Shown here: positions 4,668 through 6,238 of the stretch, piece by piece | Position numbering within the stretch: position 1 is the stretch's first letter | Layout: every line of letters starts with the position of its first letter | Assembly (NCBI GenBank): GCA_025934385.1 | Contig: JAICYE010000139.1 | Location: 1-6,238, forward strand | Length of the DNA stretch: 6,238 nucleotides | Source of the DNA: Acidimicrobiia bacterium | GTDB taxonomy: Bacteria > Actinomycetota > Acidimicrobiia > IMCC26256 > BP-133 | Direction of reading: 5' to 3' | Position numbers and translations under genes: made by a program | Notes under the pieces: generated by a model | The model's database searches: none | What the model saw: the letters and a program-made list of their open reading frames with translations, nothing else | What the model was told of the DNA's origin: nothing

Positions 4668-6194
4668 ATGTTCTGGGGTCGAGCCGCGTCCCGTCACGCT
4701 CTCGGGACGGTTGTCGGGCTTTCGGCGTTGTGCTTCGGCGTTCTGTTGCCGGTGCTGCCGGGCGGGGTGCCACCGGCCGGTGCCGCTTCGCAGCCGGCCA
4801 AGGCGAACAGCGTCACCGCCTGGGGCTCGGCCCCCAACCAGGGCCCCGACGGTTCGGCGCCGTTCCCCCGCCCGCCGGTGGCCATCGCCCGGGCCGGGGC
4901 CGAGCGCACCGCCGGCTACTGGCTCGTCTCCGACGACGGCGGCGTCCGCAGCTACGGCACCGCCCAGTTCTTCGGGTCGCTGGGCGGCACGAAGCTGGTG
5001 CAGCCCATCGTCGGCATCGCCGCGCTGCGGAGCGGCGCCGGCTACTGGCTGGCGGCGGCGGACGGAGGCGTCTTCGCCTTCGGGGCGGCGCCGTTCCTCG
5101 GCTCGCTCGGCGGCCGCCAGCTCGCCTCCCCGATCGTCTCGATGGCCGCCACGCCGACCGGCGCCGGCTACTGGCTGGTGGCCAAGGACGGCGGGGTCTT
5201 CGCCTTCGGCGATGCGCCGTACCTCGGCGCCCCGGCCGGTACGGCGCTGAAGGGCTCTGTCGTCGGCATAGCCTCGTCGTCGACCGGGAAGGGCTACTGG
5301 CTGGCGGCCGACGACGGCGGGGTCTTCGCCTACGGCGACGCCCCCTTCCTCGGCGCCCAGAACGGTGGCGCCATTCCCGCCCCCATTTCGGGCATCGCCG
5401 CTCCGCCATCGGGCGGCGGCTACTGGCTCGTCGCCAAGGACGGCCAGGTCTACGCCTTCGGCCTGCCCGACGAGGGTTCGGCGGACGACGCCGGCCCCGT
5501 CGGGGGCACGGCCGTCGGCATCGCCGCCTTCGCCCCCGACGGCTACTGGCTCGTGCACGGCGAGCCGTTCGTCACCCACTCCGGCGAGAGCGGCCCCGAC
5601 GTCACCACGCTGCAGCAGAAGCTGGCGGCGCTGGGGTTCTGGGTCGGGCCCGGGCTGTCGGGCACGTTCGACGACAACACGACCCAGGCGGTCTACGCCT
5701 TCCAGAAGCTCGAGGGCCTGCCGGCCACCGGCAAGGCCGATCCGCCCACCCGGGACAAGCTGGAGAAGGCCACCCGGCCGAAGCCGGCCAGCACGGTCGG
5801 CGACCTGCTCGAGGTCGACAAGGCCCACCAGGTCCTGATCGTGGTGCGGGGCGGCCAGGCCCAGTACATCTTCAACACCTCCACCGGCACCGAGGGCCCG
5901 TACACCTTCGATGGCAAGACCCACACCGCCCACACGCCCGAGGGCCGCTTCGCCTTCTTCCGCCAGGTGGACGGCTGGGACACGTCGCCGCTCGGCCGCA
6001 TGTACCGGCCGAAGTACTTCAACCCCAACGGGTTCGCCGTCCACGGTGACACGTTCGTGCCGTCGTACCCGGCGTCCCACGGCTGCGTCCGGGTGTCGCT
6101 GGCCGCCATCGATTTCATCTGGCAGCAGAACCTGGCGCCGCTCGGGTCGCAGGTCTGGGTCTACGGGCAGAGCCCGCCGGGCAAGCTCGGGTAG
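4668..6194 (+). CDS. secreted L,D-transpeptidase with propeller-like repeats and PG-binding domain
   Basis: 508-aa exported cell-wall enzyme. Domains in order: signal peptide (about 1-40, with arginines, a hydrophobic stretch and an AGAA cleavage region); a short linker; six GYWL repeats (about 69-309); PG_binding_1 (about 305-370, with GPDVTTLQQKLAALGF and FDDNTTQAVYAFQ); and YkuD catalytic domain (about 378-499) with VHG (H459, G460) and SHGCVR (S470, H471, C473, R475). C473 is the catalytic cysteine. Known YkuD enzymes make 3-3 cross-links in peptidoglycan or attach proteins to it, and resist most beta-lactams except carbapenems. The PG-binding domain should dock it to the wall. The propeller-like part is unusual, since mycobacterial LDTs carry Ig-like domains there; its ligand is unknown. 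Start is ATG 4668 with AAAGGGGG; stop is TAG at 6192. It appears monocistronic, with terminators upstream and no gene visible downstream. The exact substrate is not known. Confidence 0.95.
   Translation: MFWGRAASRHALGTVVGLSALCFGVLLPVLPGGVPPAGAASQPAKANSVTAWGSAPNQGPDGSAPFPRPPVAIARAGAERTAGYWLVSDDGGVRSYGTAQFFGSLGGTKLVQPIVGIAALRSGAGYWLAAADGGVFAFGAAPFLGSLGGRQLASPIVSMAATPTGAGYWLVAKDGGVFAFGDAPYLGAPAGTALKGSVVGIASSSTGKGYWLAADDGGVFAYGDAPFLGAQNGGAIPAPISGIAAPPSGGGYWLVAKDGQVYAFGLPDEGSADDAGPVGGTAVGIAAFAPDGYWLVHGEPFVTHSGESGPDVTTLQQKLAALGFWVGPGLSGTFDDNTTQAVYAFQKLEGLPATGKADPPTRDKLEKATRPKPASTVGDLLEVDKAHQVLIVVRGGQAQYIFNTSTGTEGPYTFDGKTHTAHTPEGRFAFFRQVDGWDTSPLGRMYRPKYFNPNGFAVHGDTFVPSYPASHGCVRVSLAAIDFIWQQNLAPLGSQVWVYGQSPPGKLG
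4872..5594 (+). repeat. six 42-residue GYWL / DGGVFAFGDAPFLG repeats in the transpeptidase
   Basis: GYWL begins at residues 83, 125, 167, 209, 251 and 292, a spacing of 42, 42, 42, 42 and 41 residues (126 bp). The full unit reads roughly (I/V)xGIAxxxxGxGYWLxAxDGGVFAFGxAPFLGxxGG. Units 2-4 are closest to each other; unit 1 is diverged in its second half (VRSYG, QFFG), unit 5 lacks the APFLG part, and unit 6 stops after GYWLV. The pattern of short strands with a Gly-Asp turn suggests a beta-propeller, a structural inference. At the DNA level units 3 and 4 are near-identical over the DGGVFA segment, which would allow slippage or recombination. Confidence 0.9.
5580..5777 (+). other. PG_binding_1 domain of the transpeptidase
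   Basis: Residues about 305-370: a three-helix peptidoglycan-binding domain recognised by the GPDVTTLQQKLAALGF start, the SGTFDDNTTQAVYAFQ central helix and the ATGKADPPTRDKL ending. It follows directly on the last repeat and precedes the catalytic domain, as in many wall-anchored hydrolases and transpeptidases. Confidence 0.85.
5799..6164 (+). other. YkuD (L,D-transpeptidase) catalytic domain
   Basis: Residues about 378-499. It opens with LLEVDKAHQVLIVVRGGQ, the first beta strands, continues through THTPEGRFAF, where the TPxGxF segment is typical, and ends in the active site VHGDTFVPSYPASHGCVRVS with C473. It is complete, with no missing catalytic residue. Confidence 0.92.
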
Positions 6195-6238
6195 CGCGCC
6201 GGACGGGCTTCTCCGCCGAATCACGGTTCAGTTCGAGC
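6195..6238. other. 3' flank of the transpeptidase gene, nothing identified
   Basis: 44 bases follow the TAG. I see no hairpin, T-run, start codon with a ribosome site, or RNA gene here. Any terminator for the transpeptidase gene would lie beyond the edge. Confidence 0.5.

Noticed and set aside
4211..4669. N-terminal extension of the phosphatase up to about 4669
   Set aside because: The added 150 or so residues are low-complexity, run antisense through the small gene and its terminators, and lack any domain. The -10 box and the RHG motif near the N-terminus support GTG 4210.
4614..6224. A 536-codon minus-strand open frame opposite the L,D-transpeptidase
   Set aside because: Its repetitive Gly/Arg/Val-rich sequence is the antisense image of the GYWL repeats. 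The plus strand has a signal peptide, the SHGCVR active site and a ribosome site.

Overview
This is a very GC-rich chromosomal window from a high-GC actinobacterium. Class Acidimicrobiia is my best guess. The evidence is the GC-saturated third codon positions, GTG starts, a TANNNT-type -10 set for a leaderless gene, and a secreted protein built on GYWL..DGGV..FGDA repeats. I associate such repeats with Acidimicrobiia from memory; no search was done.

Region 1 (1-3435, minus strand) is a biotin ring-assembly cluster read right to left: bioB (biotin synthase), bioA (7,8-diaminopelargonate aminotransferase), then bioF (8-amino-7-oxononanoate synthase, cut by the left edge). bioB and bioA overlap by ATGA and should be translationally coupled. 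bioA and bioF are separated by 159 bp that hold two 44-bp near-identical imperfect palindromes exactly 70 bp apart. Each would fold into a long RNA hairpin, and the second ends 11 nt before the bioF start. This is the least explained structure in the window. bioD (dethiobiotin synthetase), the step between BioA and BioB, is not present and may lie beyond the left edge.

Region 2 (3436-4310) holds a 232-aa histidine-phosphatase-superfamily enzyme, co-directional with and 76 bp upstream of bioB. Its GTG start sits 6 nt after a TATCGT -10 box, so it is probably transcribed leaderless. A short palindrome and a possible promoter lie between it and bioB. On its other side is a divergent intergenic region.

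Region 3 (4311-6194, plus strand) holds a 71-aa glycine-rich, charged, hydrophilin-like protein with no Leu, Val, Cys or Tyr and a very good ribosome binding site. A 16-bp perfect hairpin and a hairpin plus T5 terminator follow it. Next is a 508-aa secreted L,D-transpeptidase with this order: signal peptide, six 42-residue propeller-like repeats, PG_binding_1 domain, YkuD catalytic domain with HG...SHGCVR. The last 44 bases hold nothing I can identify.

The left half makes biotin, and the right half looks like cell-envelope and stress functions. I see no mobile element, phage gene, tRNA, rRNA or CRISPR array.
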